A stretch of 64,000 nucleotides of DNA from a virus, in IMG/VR virus record IMGVR_UViG_3300035663_000004, positions 23,524 to 87,523 of that record; one strand, given 5' to 3'. Position 1 is the first letter of the stretch. Every line of letters starts with the position of its first letter. Position numbers and translations under genes: made by a program. Below the pieces are notes generated by a model that worked only from the letters and a program-made list of their open reading frames with translations, was not told the DNA's origin and did not search any database. Of the stretch, positions 14,599 to 24,919 are shown piece after piece.

Positions 14599-15846
14599 AT
14601 GAAAAAGTTATCTTTATTCATATTATTCTTAGGCTTTTTCTTCCGGTTGTTTAGTCAAGGGACTGTTTTGACAACGGAGGGCGGGAAGCCTGTTATGTTA
14701 AACCTCGACGAAATGCGCACGGTGCGCCCTGTTACGTCGGGGTCTTTGATTTTATACGGATCGGCATTGCGCGCTATTTACGTTTCTGAAACGCCTGCGC
14801 AAATTGCAGGATCGGGGTGCGGTCAAATAGCGCTTGTAAATACGACCGACGTTGGCAGGAATACGATTGTTGGCATTGGCGTTCGCCATATTGACGCGAT
14901 TCGGAAAACATCCGACGGCAAAGCGAGTATTGCAATGAATGCGACCAATATTCCGGCTATGAAAAGCGTGGAGGATTTTGAAGCGATTGTCTTGCGGATT
15001 GCGGTGTGTTCTACCGGCCCTGGAGGCAACGGGTCTTCTGCGGGCGGAGATCGGGACAGTATTGAAGCGATGGTTTATGTTCCGACTACCGGGCGGCTTT
15101 CACTTATAAATGAATCCGGGGATAGCATTAGCGTAGTTATAAACAATCAAACGCTGTCTGTAACAGGAGATAGTTTAAGTATTAGTTTTGGCAATAAAGT
15201 AAAACTGCCGTCAAAAAGCCTTTTGGATTTGGCATCTGAATTGCCATATTATGTTAGCGATTCCGCGGCGCTGGCTGCTGGTCTTGCTCCAGGCGCGCCC
15301 TATTTGTTGGAGTGCAATAATGACTACAATTTACCTTCCGGGCTTTTCAAGGTTGTAAAAATTTGTGGGTATGACTGTTTTATTGTTTTACGTTTTTATA
15401 CAAACGATGAGGAGGCTGCGTCTTCCGGGGTTCCTGTTGGCAGGGAATATGTTTTGGATGATGACAACGCTTTGGGGGTTCTTTACGGCTTCATTAAAGT
15501 TCTTACAAATGATACGCTAAGCACGGGCGGATTGATTTGCAATGACACGCTGCCTGTTTATGCGTCTGACGCTTTGGCTATATCCGGCGGCCTGGCTGTT
15601 GGAGATCAATATGAAACTTCTGACGAAAATACCTATGGCGCTCCTGCTGGAATTGGTCGTATGGTTTCGTCTTCAAATACTTTGTCCGGCACAACTCAGG
15701 TTTGCTGTGACGAAAATGACAATTTGCCTTTTTTCAGTAACGATTCGGCTGCTATTTCCGCCGGATTGTTGGCCGGAGAAAAGTATTATCTTTTAAAATC
15801 GAATACATACGGATGGCCGTATGGAACAAAAAAGACTGTTCAATGA
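14599..15846 (+). CDS. Exported repeat protein with four SDxAAxxGGL-type repeats
   Basis: A signal peptide (KKLSLFILFLGFFFRLFSQG) opens a 415-residue protein. The C-terminal half holds four repeats of about 40 residues: LPYYVSDSAALAAGLAPGAPY, the degenerate NDEEAASSGVPVGREYVL, LPVYASDALAISGGLAVGDQY and LPFFSNDSAAISAGLLAGEKY, each ending in a Gly-rich turn and a hydrophobic strand. This unnamed motif recurs in phage structural proteins. One copy is present in the gene at 62924, which likewise precedes a fibre gene. The stop overlaps the next ATG (ATGA), so it is coupled to the giant fibre and may be its base, cap or chaperone. Confidence 0.65.
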   Translation: MKKLSLFILFLGFFFRLFSQGTVLTTEGGKPVMLNLDEMRTVRPVTSGSLILYGSALRAIYVSETPAQIAGSGCGQIALVNTTDVGRNTIVGIGVRHIDAIRKTSDGKASIAMNATNIPAMKSVEDFEAIVLRIAVCSTGPGGNGSSAGGDRDSIEAMVYVPTTGRLSLINESGDSISVVINNQTLSVTGDSLSISFGNKVKLPSKSLLDLASELPYYVSDSAALAAGLAPGAPYLLECNNDYNLPSGLFKVVKICGYDCFIVLRFYTNDEEAASSGVPVGREYVLDDDNALGVLYGFIKVLTNDTLSTGGLICNDTLPVYASDALAISGGLAVGDQYETSDENTYGAPAGIGRMVSSSNTLSGTTQVCCDENDNLPFFSNDSAAISAGLLAGEKYYLLKSNTYGWPYGTKKTVQ

Positions 15847-18800
15847 ATCAAAAGTTTTTCCTTTCCGCCTTGTTTGTTTTTTCCTGCGGCATTGCGGGCG
15901 CGCAGGGTATCGTAAAGGGTTCCGGCATCATTTACAGCGATTCGATTCCTACGCATAGTGTAGATACGCTAAAAGAAGCGGAAATTGCTTTGGATGTCCG
16001 CACCGGGAATTACTATCAATGGAGCCGCGATTCGGTCAAGTGGGTGTTCTCCGGATTTAGGGTTGAGATCAAGCCCGGCGCCTGTTCTGCCCCAACGTAC
16101 ATTCCGGGGCGCAATCAGTCTTATTTCGTTTCCGACACTTGCGGAACATTTTATTTTTACAACGACACGCTTTGGAGGCAGGTTAAGGGGACGATTGCAG
16201 ACGGAGATAAAGGAGATATAACGGTATCCGGAAACGGACTAAACTGGAATATTGACGCCGGAACGATTGGCGCTACCGAACTTGCGTCCACGTCTGTTGC
16301 TCCGGGAACGTACTCAAATGCTACGGTTACCGTTGACGCCGACGGTCGTATAACAAATGCCGTAAACGGGCCTACCGGCGCGCGCGGCATATATGATGGA
16401 TCGGGAACTACCGGAGATTCTACGGTTGTTGCAAGTATCAAAAAGGAAATTCAGTTTAGGTCTGATTCTACGGATGCTTCATTTTTGGTGGACTTTACGC
16501 CGAATGATCTGTATGGAACCAACGCGGCTGTTCGCCCGGACTCTTTGAACTTCCTGTTTTTTAATTTAACGGGTTCATCGCGTCTTGTTATTAAGTCGGA
16601 CGGCATTTCCGCTATTACAAATACGGCAAACCCGTCTTTGCGGCTTACCGGGAACCCTGCGATATACAGCGCGGACTACTCTCCGTTTACGGATCGTGAA
16701 TTGCCGGACTACGCGGCGGTAAAAAAAATCGTTGTAGATTCTGTACAGGTTATAACTGTAACAAACGACACGGCGTACTTGAGTCGGTCTGGAGGAATTA
16801 TTCCATTGAAAAAATACGCTCAGGTTATTGATACGTTTTCAAGGCTTAATGATACGCTTTTTATATCTTTGAGCAATGACAACGCCCCTGCTGTTAGTGC
16901 CATTATTGACGGTAGCTCAACAAATGAAATTCAGGACTTATCGTTATCCGGTCAAACGCTTTCTTTGAGCAATGACCCAACAACGGTGACGCTTCCGGTT
17001 ATTGGAGTATCCGGCGGAACAGGAATTACAACAAGTTCGTCGGGCGGCACGGTAACGGTGACAAACGCCGCGCCGGATCAAACCGTCTCAATTAGCGGAT
17101 CGGGTATTACAACCGTTACGGGAACTTATCCGGTCTTTACCGTCACCAGCACGGAAAACGACGGATCAACTTCAAATGAAGGTAGCCTTACAGTAGGAGC
17201 CGGAATAGCAACTACAAGCGTAATATCCTCAAATACAAGCGGAAGCACAAACGTCACCATTGAAGCCGGGTCTAATATAACGTTAAGTGAATCAGGAAAT
17301 ACAATTACGATTGCATCTACGGCTGCCGGGGTAACGGATGGAGATAAAGACGATATTACGGTTTCCGGCTCCGGCGCAAACTGGAATATTCGAAATGACT
17401 CGGTAACAAGCCCTAAAATATTGGACGGAACTATTGCGCTGGCAGACATGGGCGCTAACAGCGTGGACTCAACAAAGGTGGGCGACAAAACGCTTAGTCT
17501 TAGTGATCTCAACGGGGCATGGGGGGTACAAAATGGATTCGTGTTGAAATGGAATGGGTCTAACTGGCGACCCGGGGCGGATAATACCGGGGCGGACGGG
17601 AACGGCATTTATGGCGGCGACGGAGATATACCAACCGGCACCGACGCGACATTGCCGCTCAATAGTTTTTTTAGGTTTGAATGGCCAAGCGGAAATACAG
17701 CCTTTATAATGGATGATTTTGGCGACACGGTTTATTTGGCCGACCCTTCGCTGGCTTCTTCTGTTTTGGTTTCCGCTTCAAAGGTCGGCCTTCGCTCAAC
17801 AGGGAATATCGAACTTTGGGGTGGCACGGGCGGCGCTAAACTTCGGATGTTAGAACCGACGGGATCGGGAACTAACTATACTGAAATTCAGGTCGGCGCA
17901 CAGTCAACGGACATAACTTATACTTTGCCAACAACAACCGGATCGAATGGTCAATACCTGCAATTTACGACTGGCGGCCAGTTGCAATGGTCAACGGTGG
18001 CGGCCGGGGTAACGGATGGAGATAAAGACGATATTACGGTTTCCGGCTCCGGCGCAAACTGGAACATACGCAACGATTCAGTAACAAGCCCAAAGATATT
18101 AGACGGGACGATTGCGCTGGTGGACATGGGCGCAAATAGTGTTGACTCAACAAAAATAGGCGACAAAACTGTAAGCCTTAGCGATCTTAATGGTGCGTGG
18201 GGCGCAAATGCAGGATCGGTGCTAAAATGGGACGGGAACAACTGGAGGCCGGGAACAGACAATAATACCGACGCGCAAACGCTATCTATTAATAGTACAA
18301 CGGTAGGCAGTAGCGAGCGGTTTGCTGTTTCGATTTCCAGCGGGAATACGGTTAATTTTGACGTACCACAAGGGACGGTTACCTCGGTTGGTATCACTCA
18401 ACCCGCTGCCGGAATAACAGTAACTAATAGCCCTGTAACAACAAGCGGAAATATAAGCCTTGCGCTTGCAAATGACCTTGGCGCGGTTGAAGGGCTTACC
18501 ACGAACGGTATTGCGGTGCGGACTGGTGACAACACATGGACAACAAGAAGTATAGCGGGCGCGGCGGACCCTTCATCCACCGCATTACCTACTATAAACG
18601 ATTTTAATGGCGTCAATGGTAACCCCACAATATCAATAAGCACATCAACAAGCACCACAAAACTAACGGCGCTTGTTGCTACAACCGCTAACATTACATT
18701 AAGCGGGACGCAAACGATTGATGGTGTTGCGCTAAGTGCAGACAACAGGGTGCTGGTTAAAAACCAAAATACAGCGAGCCAAAATGGCTTATATGTAGTT

Positions 18801-21800
18801 AGGACAACAGCGTGGGTCAGAGCAACAGACCTTGATGCAAATACCGAATTAAACAATGGAGTTTTGGTTTACATTAGTCGCGGGACAGCAAATGGAGGCA
18901 AATACTTTAGGCTCGCAACGTCAACAGAACCGCCATTAACCATAACCACAAGCGCTTTAAGCTTTAGCGAAACCCTTGGCGCTGGCGTGACGGACGGCGA
19001 CAAGGATGATATAACGGTATCAAATTCAGGCGCAAACTGGAATATTAGAAACGATAGTGTTACGACTCCAAAAATCCTAAACGGAACAATCCTGTTTGAA
19101 GACATTGGCCAAAACAGCGCATCGCCCGGACAGGTTATCAAGTGGAACGGGACAGCTTGGGCGGCGGCGGCCGACAATACAGGCGGATCGGGTTCGACTG
19201 ATTTAAGCTGGACGGGCGCTTCTTCGCCTTATACGCTTAATAGTTCTTCTGGCACGGATGTGGATTTCGCGCAAGGCGGCGGCATAACGCTTTCAACAAG
19301 CGGGGCAACCTTGACTATTGCGGCTACGGATCAGTCCACGACAAACGAATTACAGACACTTTCTACGGCTACAAATACGGTAACGCTAAGCAATAGCGGC
19401 GGCAGTTTTACGATTGCAGGCGGCGGCATAAACGCTGCTTCAACATCGGGTTCTACTATTACAATAACCGGAACAGAGGTGGATGGCTCAACGACAAATG
19501 AGATACAAGACCTTTCGCTTTCAGGCCAAACGCTTTCTTTGAGCAGCGACGCTACAACGGTGACGCTTCCGGTTATCGCGGTATCGGCTGGAACTGGAAT
19601 ATCCACAAGTTCTTCCGGCGGCACGGTGACGGTGACTAATTCGGCGCCCGACCAAACAGTAGGAATAACCGGAACCGGAATAACAGTAGTTTCTAATTAC
19701 CCAAACTTTACTCTTACGGCGGCCGATCAGTCAGCCTCAAACGAAGTGCTAACAATTTCCGATGGCACAAACACCGAGGCTCTGGGCGGTCAAACATTAA
19801 CAGTTGCAGGCGGTGGTATCAATACGGCATCCTATAATGCTACAACCAATACGCTTACGATTAGCGGCACCGAGAATGACGGATCAACCTCAAACGAAGG
19901 TATTTTAGGTGTAGGCGCTGGATCGGGAACAACCGCTACAATTACAACAAACACAACAACCGGGAATGCTGTAACTATCGCGGGCGGTGGTATTGTGGCT
20001 ATTACAAAAACAACAGGTACGAACGGCGGCACTATTACTATTACCGGCACCGAGGCGGATGGCTCAACTACGAATGAATTGCAAACGCTTTCCACGGCAA
20101 CAAATACCGTTACACTCAGTAACAGCGGCGGAAGTTTTACAATCTCTGGCGCTGGCATTAATACGGCATCTACTTCCGGCTCAACTATAACTATAACAGG
20201 AACCGAGAACGACGGCTCAACTACAAATGAACTTCAGACGTTAAGTACGGCGACAAACACCGTTACGCTTTCTAATTCAGGCGGCAGCTTCACAATAGCA
20301 GGTGGTGGTATCAATACAGTATCCACAAGCGGGTCAACTATTACTGTTACTGGAACTGAAAACGACGGCTCAACCACAAACGAACTGCAAACAATCGCCA
20401 ACACATCCGACGCAACCAGTCATACGGTGACGCTGTCTAATTCGGGCGGGTCGGTGCAGTTGATTCAAGGCGCTGGTATTGATCTTACAACAGGCGGGAA
20501 CAGCGGCGCGGGAACGGTTACGATTGCGGCCACAAATAGCGGCACGGTTACATCGGTAGGCATCACCGCACCGGCCGCCGGCATAACCGTAAGCAATAGC
20601 CCTATCACGTCGAGCGGGAATATTACACTTGCGCTTGCGGATGATTTAGCGGCGGTAGAGGGATTAACGAGTATAGGTGTTGCTGTTAGAACCAATAATG
20701 TGCCGCCAACATGGACAACAAGGTCTTTAACGGTAGCTAATCCTATTTCTATACAAAACGCTACGGGCGCAAGCGATAATCCGTTTATATATTTAAACAA
20801 TGGAGATTACGGCGATATAAGCATTGCAAACTCTAATTTGCCCCTCGGGCTTCGTGGCGATGTTTGGACGATTGATGCCAACGTAGTAGATTCAACAAAC
20901 GTCGGCAACAATACGTTGAGCGTTGACGATATTAACGGCGGGTGGGGCGTTCAAACCGGGTCTGTATTGAAATGGAACGGGACAAACTGGCGTCCGGGAA
21001 CAGACGAAACAGGCGGCGGCGGCGGCGGCGTGACCGACGGCGACAAAGGCGACATAACGGTATCCGCTTCCGGCGCTACGTGGACGATTGATAACACCGT
21101 TGTGAATTACGCAAAAATCCAAAACATATCCAACACAAACCGCATTTTAGGCCGGGCAACGGCCGGGGCTGGATCAGTCGAAGAGATAACAGTTGGTGGC
21201 GATTTGACCCAAAGCGGGTCAAATTTTACGGTTGCTAACGACGCCATCACTTTTGCGAAAATGCAGAACAGCGCAGCCGCCGGGCTTTCGGTAGTTGGGC
21301 GAAGCGCAAACAGCGCCGGGGATTTCGCCGAAATAAACGCGGGCACAGACGGCTTTGTGTTGCGCAGGTCGGGTACTACTTTGGGCTTTGGGACGGTGGC
21401 GACGGCGGGGATTGCGGACGCGGCGGTGACTTACGCAAAAATCCAAAACGTAGCAGGTAACAGCGTGTTGGCTCGTACTGCCAGCGGATCGGGCACCCTT
21501 AGCGAGGTGGCGCTTTCGGCTTCTAATTTGTTAGGTCGCGGTAGTACGGGTAATGTGAGCGCGATTACGTTGGGTAGTAATTTGTCTATGTCGGGCACAG
21601 CCCTTAACACGACCGGGCATCCAACAATCACGGGAACGCCAACGACAAACGCGATACCGAAATGGACATCAAGTTCGGCGCTGGGTTCGACGATTGTCCA
21701 AGAGTCAATTTCTGGCGCGGACACGATCATTCAGATCGTTGGCCGGGACGCTTTGCGGTTGCCGCTGGGGACTACGGCGGAGCGGCCGGGAACGCCTACT

Positions 21801-22700
21801 ATTGGTATGACGCGCTATAATACTACTAATGGGGCGTTTGAGTATTATGACGCGGACGCGTGGGAAACGCCGCTGATTTCGGCTACGGGTACGGGACTTG
21901 GTACGGCGGGAAATGTGTTTTTTGCGGATGCGAATGGGCGGGCAAGCGGATCAACAAACCTTTTTTGGGACGCGACTAATAGCAGGCTGGGTGTTGGGAC
22001 AAGTTCGCCGCAAAGTCAGTTTCACTTTGTAACGAACGTTTCAGGCGACCCATCAAACTTCGTTGTAGAGCGATACACAGCAAACGCAAACATTATCCAG
22101 CGCCGCGCGAACGGAACTATTGCGTCGCCAACAGCCTGCCTTAATGGAGATGTATTGGGCGCAAACGCTTTTCGTGGCCATAACGGGACGGCGTTCGCAT
22201 CCCTTTCATCTGTAGTCATGCTTGCTGTTGCTACGGAAAACTGGACAACCTCTGCAAATGGCGCGAGGTTTACAATTAACACGATTCCTAACGGGGCAAC
22301 TTCAGGAAGTGCACGATTTACAATTAACCACAACGGCAACGTAAATATTGGTAGCGGCACAAGTCCTGAAAACAGGTTGCAAATTGAAGGCACCCTCGGT
22401 CGCAACGCGCCCGTATCAACTGACGCCACAGCATACGTCATGACAAATGACGTATCTACCACGTGGCTAATTTGTGACGAAACAGCAACAACAACGATCA
22501 CCCTTCCGGCGGCATCAAGTTGGAGCGGCCGCGAACTCACAATCAAAAATATCACCGCTTTTGCGGTGAACTCAAACGCGTCTAACGTTTTGCCTATTGG
22601 CAGCAATACGGCGGGAACGGCGATACTTTCAGCAACGGCTGGATCGTGGGCGCTGCTGGTATCAAATGGCACGAACTGGGTTATAATGCAACGCGGATAA
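15843..22700 (+). CDS. Giant exported-type repeat fibre (2285 aa)
   Basis: The ATG at 15843 overlaps the previous stop and opens a signal peptide (NQKFFLSALFVFSCGIAGAQG). Almost all the rest is repetitive beta-structure. DGDKxDITVSxSGxxWNI modules occur at about residues 122, 500, 725, 1045 and 1735. Long arrays of NELQTLSTATNTVTLSNSGG and TITITGTENDGSTTNE follow, then YTNATVTVDADGRI-type phage-fibre motifs. The last 300 residues are non-repetitive, with a GTTAERPGTPTIGMTRYNTT strand unit and LGVGTSSPQ, as in the ends of phage tail fibres. It is probably the long tail fibre or host-binding protein. The signal peptide is odd for a virion protein. Part of its modules is shared at DNA level with the fibre at 63136. 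Confidence 0.75.
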   Translation: MNQKFFLSALFVFSCGIAGAQGIVKGSGIIYSDSIPTHSVDTLKEAEIALDVRTGNYYQWSRDSVKWVFSGFRVEIKPGACSAPTYIPGRNQSYFVSDTCGTFYFYNDTLWRQVKGTIADGDKGDITVSGNGLNWNIDAGTIGATELASTSVAPGTYSNATVTVDADGRITNAVNGPTGARGIYDGSGTTGDSTVVASIKKEIQFRSDSTDASFLVDFTPNDLYGTNAAVRPDSLNFLFFNLTGSSRLVIKSDGISAITNTANPSLRLTGNPAIYSADYSPFTDRELPDYAAVKKIVVDSVQVITVTNDTAYLSRSGGIIPLKKYAQVIDTFSRLNDTLFISLSNDNAPAVSAIIDGSSTNEIQDLSLSGQTLSLSNDPTTVTLPVIGVSGGTGITTSSSGGTVTVTNAAPDQTVSISGSGITTVTGTYPVFTVTSTENDGSTSNEGSLTVGAGIATTSVISSNTSGSTNVTIEAGSNITLSESGNTITIASTAAGVTDGDKDDITVSGSGANWNIRNDSVTSPKILDGTIALADMGANSVDSTKVGDKTLSLSDLNGAWGVQNGFVLKWNGSNWRPGADNTGADGNGIYGGDGDIPTGTDATLPLNSFFRFEWPSGNTAFIMDDFGDTVYLADPSLASSVLVSASKVGLRSTGNIELWGGTGGAKLRMLEPTGSGTNYTEIQVGAQSTDITYTLPTTTGSNGQYLQFTTGGQLQWSTVAAGVTDGDKDDITVSGSGANWNIRNDSVTSPKILDGTIALVDMGANSVDSTKIGDKTVSLSDLNGAWGANAGSVLKWDGNNWRPGTDNNTDAQTLSINSTTVGSSERFAVSISSGNTVNFDVPQGTVTSVGITQPAAGITVTNSPVTTSGNISLALANDLGAVEGLTTNGIAVRTGDNTWTTRSIAGAADPSSTALPTINDFNGVNGNPTISISTSTSTTKLTALVATTANITLSGTQTIDGVALSADNRVLVKNQNTASQNGLYVVRTTAWVRATDLDANTELNNGVLVYISRGTANGGKYFRLATSTEPPLTITTSALSFSETLGAGVTDGDKDDITVSNSGANWNIRNDSVTTPKILNGTILFEDIGQNSASPGQVIKWNGTAWAAAADNTGGSGSTDLSWTGASSPYTLNSSSGTDVDFAQGGGITLSTSGATLTIAATDQSTTNELQTLSTATNTVTLSNSGGSFTIAGGGINAASTSGSTITITGTEVDGSTTNEIQDLSLSGQTLSLSSDATTVTLPVIAVSAGTGISTSSSGGTVTVTNSAPDQTVGITGTGITVVSNYPNFTLTAADQSASNEVLTISDGTNTEALGGQTLTVAGGGINTASYNATTNTLTISGTENDGSTSNEGILGVGAGSGTTATITTNTTTGNAVTIAGGGIVAITKTTGTNGGTITITGTEADGSTTNELQTLSTATNTVTLSNSGGSFTISGAGINTASTSGSTITITGTENDGSTTNELQTLSTATNTVTLSNSGGSFTIAGGGINTVSTSGSTITVTGTENDGSTTNELQTIANTSDATSHTVTLSNSGGSVQLIQGAGIDLTTGGNSGAGTVTIAATNSGTVTSVGITAPAAGITVSNSPITSSGNITLALADDLAAVEGLTSIGVAVRTNNVPPTWTTRSLTVANPISIQNATGASDNPFIYLNNGDYGDISIANSNLPLGLRGDVWTIDANVVDSTNVGNNTLSVDDINGGWGVQTGSVLKWNGTNWRPGTDETGGGGGGVTDGDKGDITVSASGATWTIDNTVVNYAKIQNISNTNRILGRATAGAGSVEEITVGGDLTQSGSNFTVANDAITFAKMQNSAAAGLSVVGRSANSAGDFAEINAGTDGFVLRRSGTTLGFGTVATAGIADAAVTYAKIQNVAGNSVLARTASGSGTLSEVALSASNLLGRGSTGNVSAITLGSNLSMSGTALNTTGHPTITGTPTTNAIPKWTSSSALGSTIVQESISGADTIIQIVGRDALRLPLGTTAERPGTPTIGMTRYNTTNGAFEYYDADAWETPLISATGTGLGTAGNVFFADANGRASGSTNLFWDATNSRLGVGTSSPQSQFHFVTNVSGDPSNFVVERYTANANIIQRRANGTIASPTACLNGDVLGANAFRGHNGTAFASLSSVVMLAVATENWTTSANGARFTINTIPNGATSGSARFTINHNGNVNIGSGTSPENRLQIEGTLGRNAPVSTDATAYVMTNDVSTTWLICDETATTTITLPAASSWSGRELTIKNITAFAVNSNASNVLPIGSNTAGTAILSATAGSWALLVSNGTNWVIMQRG
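17325..18253 (+). repeat. Tandem DGDKDDITVS module pair inside the giant fibre gene
   Basis: The stretch beginning GCCGGGGTAACGGATGGAG at 17325 recurs at 18003, offset 678 bp (226 codons). Both copies encode the same roughly 95-residue unit from VTDGDKDDITVSGSG to LKWNG/DGN.NWRPG. The first 60 bp are identical and later parts differ mostly at third positions. Confidence 0.75.
21030..21537 (+). repeat. 508-bp direct repeat shared with 63493-64000 (copy 1)
   Basis: From GTGACCGACGGCGAC to TTGTTAGGTC the sequence aligns without gaps to 63493-64000. I counted 11 differences, about 98% identity, and 10 are silent. The alignment is cut only by the window end, so the repeat may be longer. Confidence 0.9.
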
Positions 22701-22715
22701 AACAAACATTAAAAT

Positions 22716-23348
22716 ATGAAACACATCCTTTTCCTTCTCCTTTTCCCGGCTGCCTTGTTGGCGCAAGATCAACCGGACACAACCGCCGTCACCTATGAAA
22801 ACCGGGGCGGCATCTTTTACACCGTCACGAAAACAACGTTTCAATCCGGGCGGATCGTGACCGAAGAAACGCCGCTTGGCGCGGACACAGCAGGCGTGGT
22901 AAACGCCATTATCGGGCCGGTATTCACAGCCACAACCGACGCCGCAAACAAGGCTATACAGGTGGCACGGCTTAACCGGGTGCGGCAACAGGTGGTGGCG
23001 GCCAACGCGGCGCTCAACGGGCTTGTTGGACAGGATTATTTTAGCGTGGTACAGAACGCCGTTGGCCAGGAATTTTTGCCGGATTCATTACAAAGTATCC
23101 CGGCTACTATGCGCGTTGACGGCGGCTCTCCCATCACCGCATCAATCCGGCGAAACGCCGCCGGGCGCTTGGTATTTAGGCAGGGAACGCAGAACTTTAC
23201 GCTGGATATCGTTAGCCGTAATTGGATACGCTTGCGGCGCTATCAGGGTACGGAAACGCTGGCGACAGACGCCGTGATTGTTGATCTGTTCAAAGAAACT
23301 GAAGGGCGCTGGATTTCTCTTGATCTTAAATATAATCTGCGAAAATAA
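22716..23348 (+). CDS. Exported fibre-associated protein (210 aa)
   Basis: A signal peptide (KHILFLLLFPAALLAQDQ) precedes a domain with a helical middle (TDAANKAIQVARLNRVRQQV) and a beta-rich C-terminus (RLVFRQGTQNFTLDIVSRNW). It lies 15 nt after the giant fibre and ends 1 bp into the next fibre-like gene, so it should be cotranslated. No family recognised. It could be a fibre tip, chaperone or periplasmic assembly factor. Confidence 0.55.
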   Translation: MKHILFLLLFPAALLAQDQPDTTAVTYENRGGIFYTVTKTTFQSGRIVTEETPLGADTAGVVNAIIGPVFTATTDAANKAIQVARLNRVRQQVVAANAALNGLVGQDYFSVVQNAVGQEFLPDSLQSIPATMRVDGGSPITASIRRNAAGRLVFRQGTQNFTLDIVSRNWIRLRRYQGTETLATDAVIVDLFKETEGRWISLDLKYNLRK

Positions 23349-24466
23349 TGGCGAACAAAAAAATTTCCGAACTTGAACCCGGCCAACAGGTAGTTGCGGA
23401 CACGCAGTTACCCGGTTCACTGGGCGCGCAGACGTTCAAGTACACGGCTGACCAACTGGCTGCCTACGTTCAATCTAAGGACACGGCGGGCGATATTGAC
23501 GGGCCGCTGACCGGTGCCGAAGTAGTCGGCATTCGCGGGCGCTCGGTATCTGCGACGGAGCCAACGAACGGGCAGATATTGCAATGGAACGGTACGGCAT
23601 GGATCCCGGTCGCTGCGCCTGCCGCTGCGTTCACGCCGGTGGTATACGAATATAGCAACCCCGTTACCAACGAACTGCTTACAATCCCGACCGGCGCAAC
23701 GCTCATAGATATTATTTGCATCGGCGCTGGCGCTGGCGGCGGTTCCGGGCGCCGGGGCGCTGCGGGGACGGTTCGCTGTGGCGGAGGCGGTGGCGGTTCC
23801 GGTACTTTTTCTACCATCACGGTACGCGCGGGCGATATTGACGGGCCGCTAAAAGTTACGGTCGGCGCTGGAGGGAGCGGTGGTACAGCCCGTACAGTGG
23901 ACAGTACAGACGGCGCGAACGGTAGCCCTGGCACGTCTTCGCAGGTTACGTCGAACACGAACGCGATATTGTGTTTTGCGCTCCGAGGCGGAGCGGGAAT
24001 AGGGGGTACCACATCAAGTGGCCCTGGCGGTGCTGCTGGTACGTCTGGCGACTTTCAAGGCAGCGCCGGCAATTCGGCGTCAACAAGCGGCGGAGCGGGG
24101 CAGGACGCAGGCGCTGCTTCGTCGAGAGGCCCGTCGGGTGGCGGCGCTGGTGGCGGTATTACATCCGGCAACGCCGCATCGGACGGTAGCAGCGGGCAGT
24201 CGGTGGTTCACGGGCAAATCTTGGTCGTGAACCGGGGCACGGTCGCAAACCCAAACGCGTCCGGGGGGTATTCGCCGTTACAGGGGCAAACAACTGGCGG
24301 CGGCGGCGGCGGCGGTGGAGCGTCCAGCCTAACCGGCGCTGGAGGACTTGGCGGTAACGGCGTACGCGGCGGCGGTGGCGGTGGTGGTGGTGCGAGTGTG
24401 AACGGAAACAACTCCGGCGCGGGCGGCAACGGCGGCAATGGTTACGTGCGTATAATCTTTTTGTAA
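23348..24466 (+). CDS. Glycine-rich tail fibre tip or adhesin (372 aa)
   Basis: The N-terminal 90 residues look like a fibre attachment segment (KKISELEPGQQ, YTADQLAAYVQSKDTAGDIDGPL, QILQWNGTAWIPV). A short beta domain follows and then about 230 residues dominated by Gly with runs such as GGGGGGGGG. They end in GGNGGNGYVRIIFL, a typical end of glycine-rich phage adhesins. In such proteins Gly-rich stretches form polyglycine-II sandwiches whose loops bind receptors (as in gp38-type adhesins); that comparison is inference. Unlike its neighbours it has no signal peptide. Confidence 0.7.
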   Translation: MANKKISELEPGQQVVADTQLPGSLGAQTFKYTADQLAAYVQSKDTAGDIDGPLTGAEVVGIRGRSVSATEPTNGQILQWNGTAWIPVAAPAAAFTPVVYEYSNPVTNELLTIPTGATLIDIICIGAGAGGGSGRRGAAGTVRCGGGGGGSGTFSTITVRAGDIDGPLKVTVGAGGSGGTARTVDSTDGANGSPGTSSQVTSNTNAILCFALRGGAGIGGTTSSGPGGAAGTSGDFQGSAGNSASTSGGAGQDAGAASSRGPSGGGAGGGITSGNAASDGSSGQSVVHGQILVVNRGTVANPNASGGYSPLQGQTTGGGGGGGGASSLTGAGGLGGNGVRGGGGGGGGASVNGNNSGAGGNGGNGYVRIIFL

Positions 24467-24467
24467 T

Positions 24468-24590
24468 ATGAACATGAAAAAAATTATCCGGGCATTTTGG
24501 GCGGCGGTGTTCTGTGCAGTAATACTGCCCACCGTCGCGCTGGCAGCCGTCACGATGAAAGCAGCGTCCGGCATGGACGCAGACGTATAA
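24468..24590 (+). CDS. Small signal-peptide-bearing protein (40 aa)
   Basis: ATG at 24468, 1 nt after the adhesin stop, opens KKIIRAFWAAVFCAVILP then TVALAAVTMKAASG. This is one hydrophobic segment with a possible cleavage site after ALA. Its stop overlaps the next ATG by one base (TAATG). Function unknown. Confidence 0.45.
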   Translation: MNMKKIIRAFWAAVFCAVILPTVALAAVTMKAASGMDADV

Positions 24591-24796
24591 TGGACGTAAC
24601 ATCCGAACTTGCAGACATTATCGGGCCGCGCCGGGCGGGCGAAGCAATAGAAGCGCTATGCATTATTGCGGAAAACCTGCGCGGAGATCACCCGCACGCA
24701 CGCATGGTGCTGGTGTTCGACGGCGTCAGCGCGCCACAATGGGGTAAGGCGATTGACCGGACGCGCATTGAAGATGAGGAGGCGAAACCGGGCTAA
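24590..24796 (+). CDS. Hypothetical protein (68 aa)
   Basis: A soluble helical protein beginning DVTSELADIIGPRRAGEAIEA and ending EDEEAKPG. It starts in the TAATG junction with the preceding gene, so the two are coupled. No family recognised. Confidence 0.45.
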   Translation: MDVTSELADIIGPRRAGEAIEALCIIAENLRGDHPHARMVLVFDGVSAPQWGKAIDRTRIEDEEAKPG

Positions 24797-24841
24797 TCGT
24801 GCCAGACCCGGCTAATTGCGGCGAATCCGCCCTAATTAAGT

Positions 24842-24876
24842 TTTGCCGGGAAATTGAAAAAAATACCGTAACTTCG
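24842..24876 (+). promoter_or_regulatory. Candidate promoter for the tail operon
   Basis: TTTG at 24842-24845 and TAACTTCG at 24869-24876 (one base off TAnnTTTG) are 23 bp apart. They lie upstream of the small membrane gene at 24920 and the tail sheath. Confidence 0.4.
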
Positions 24877-24919
24877 CAGCGCGAAACACACAAACCAACG
24901 CTAACGAAAAAACAATAAT

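Noticed and set aside
17126-22705. Long leftward open frames opposite the giant fibre gene
   Set aside because: They mirror the repetitive Thr/Ser/Gly-rich fibre coding and have the same low-complexity Val/Pro/Ala composition; no promoter or leader.
15843-24466. Diversity-generating retroelement acting on fibres
   Set aside because: No reverse transcriptase or template/variable repeat with adenine-biased changes; the shared 508-bp block differs almost only at silent sites.
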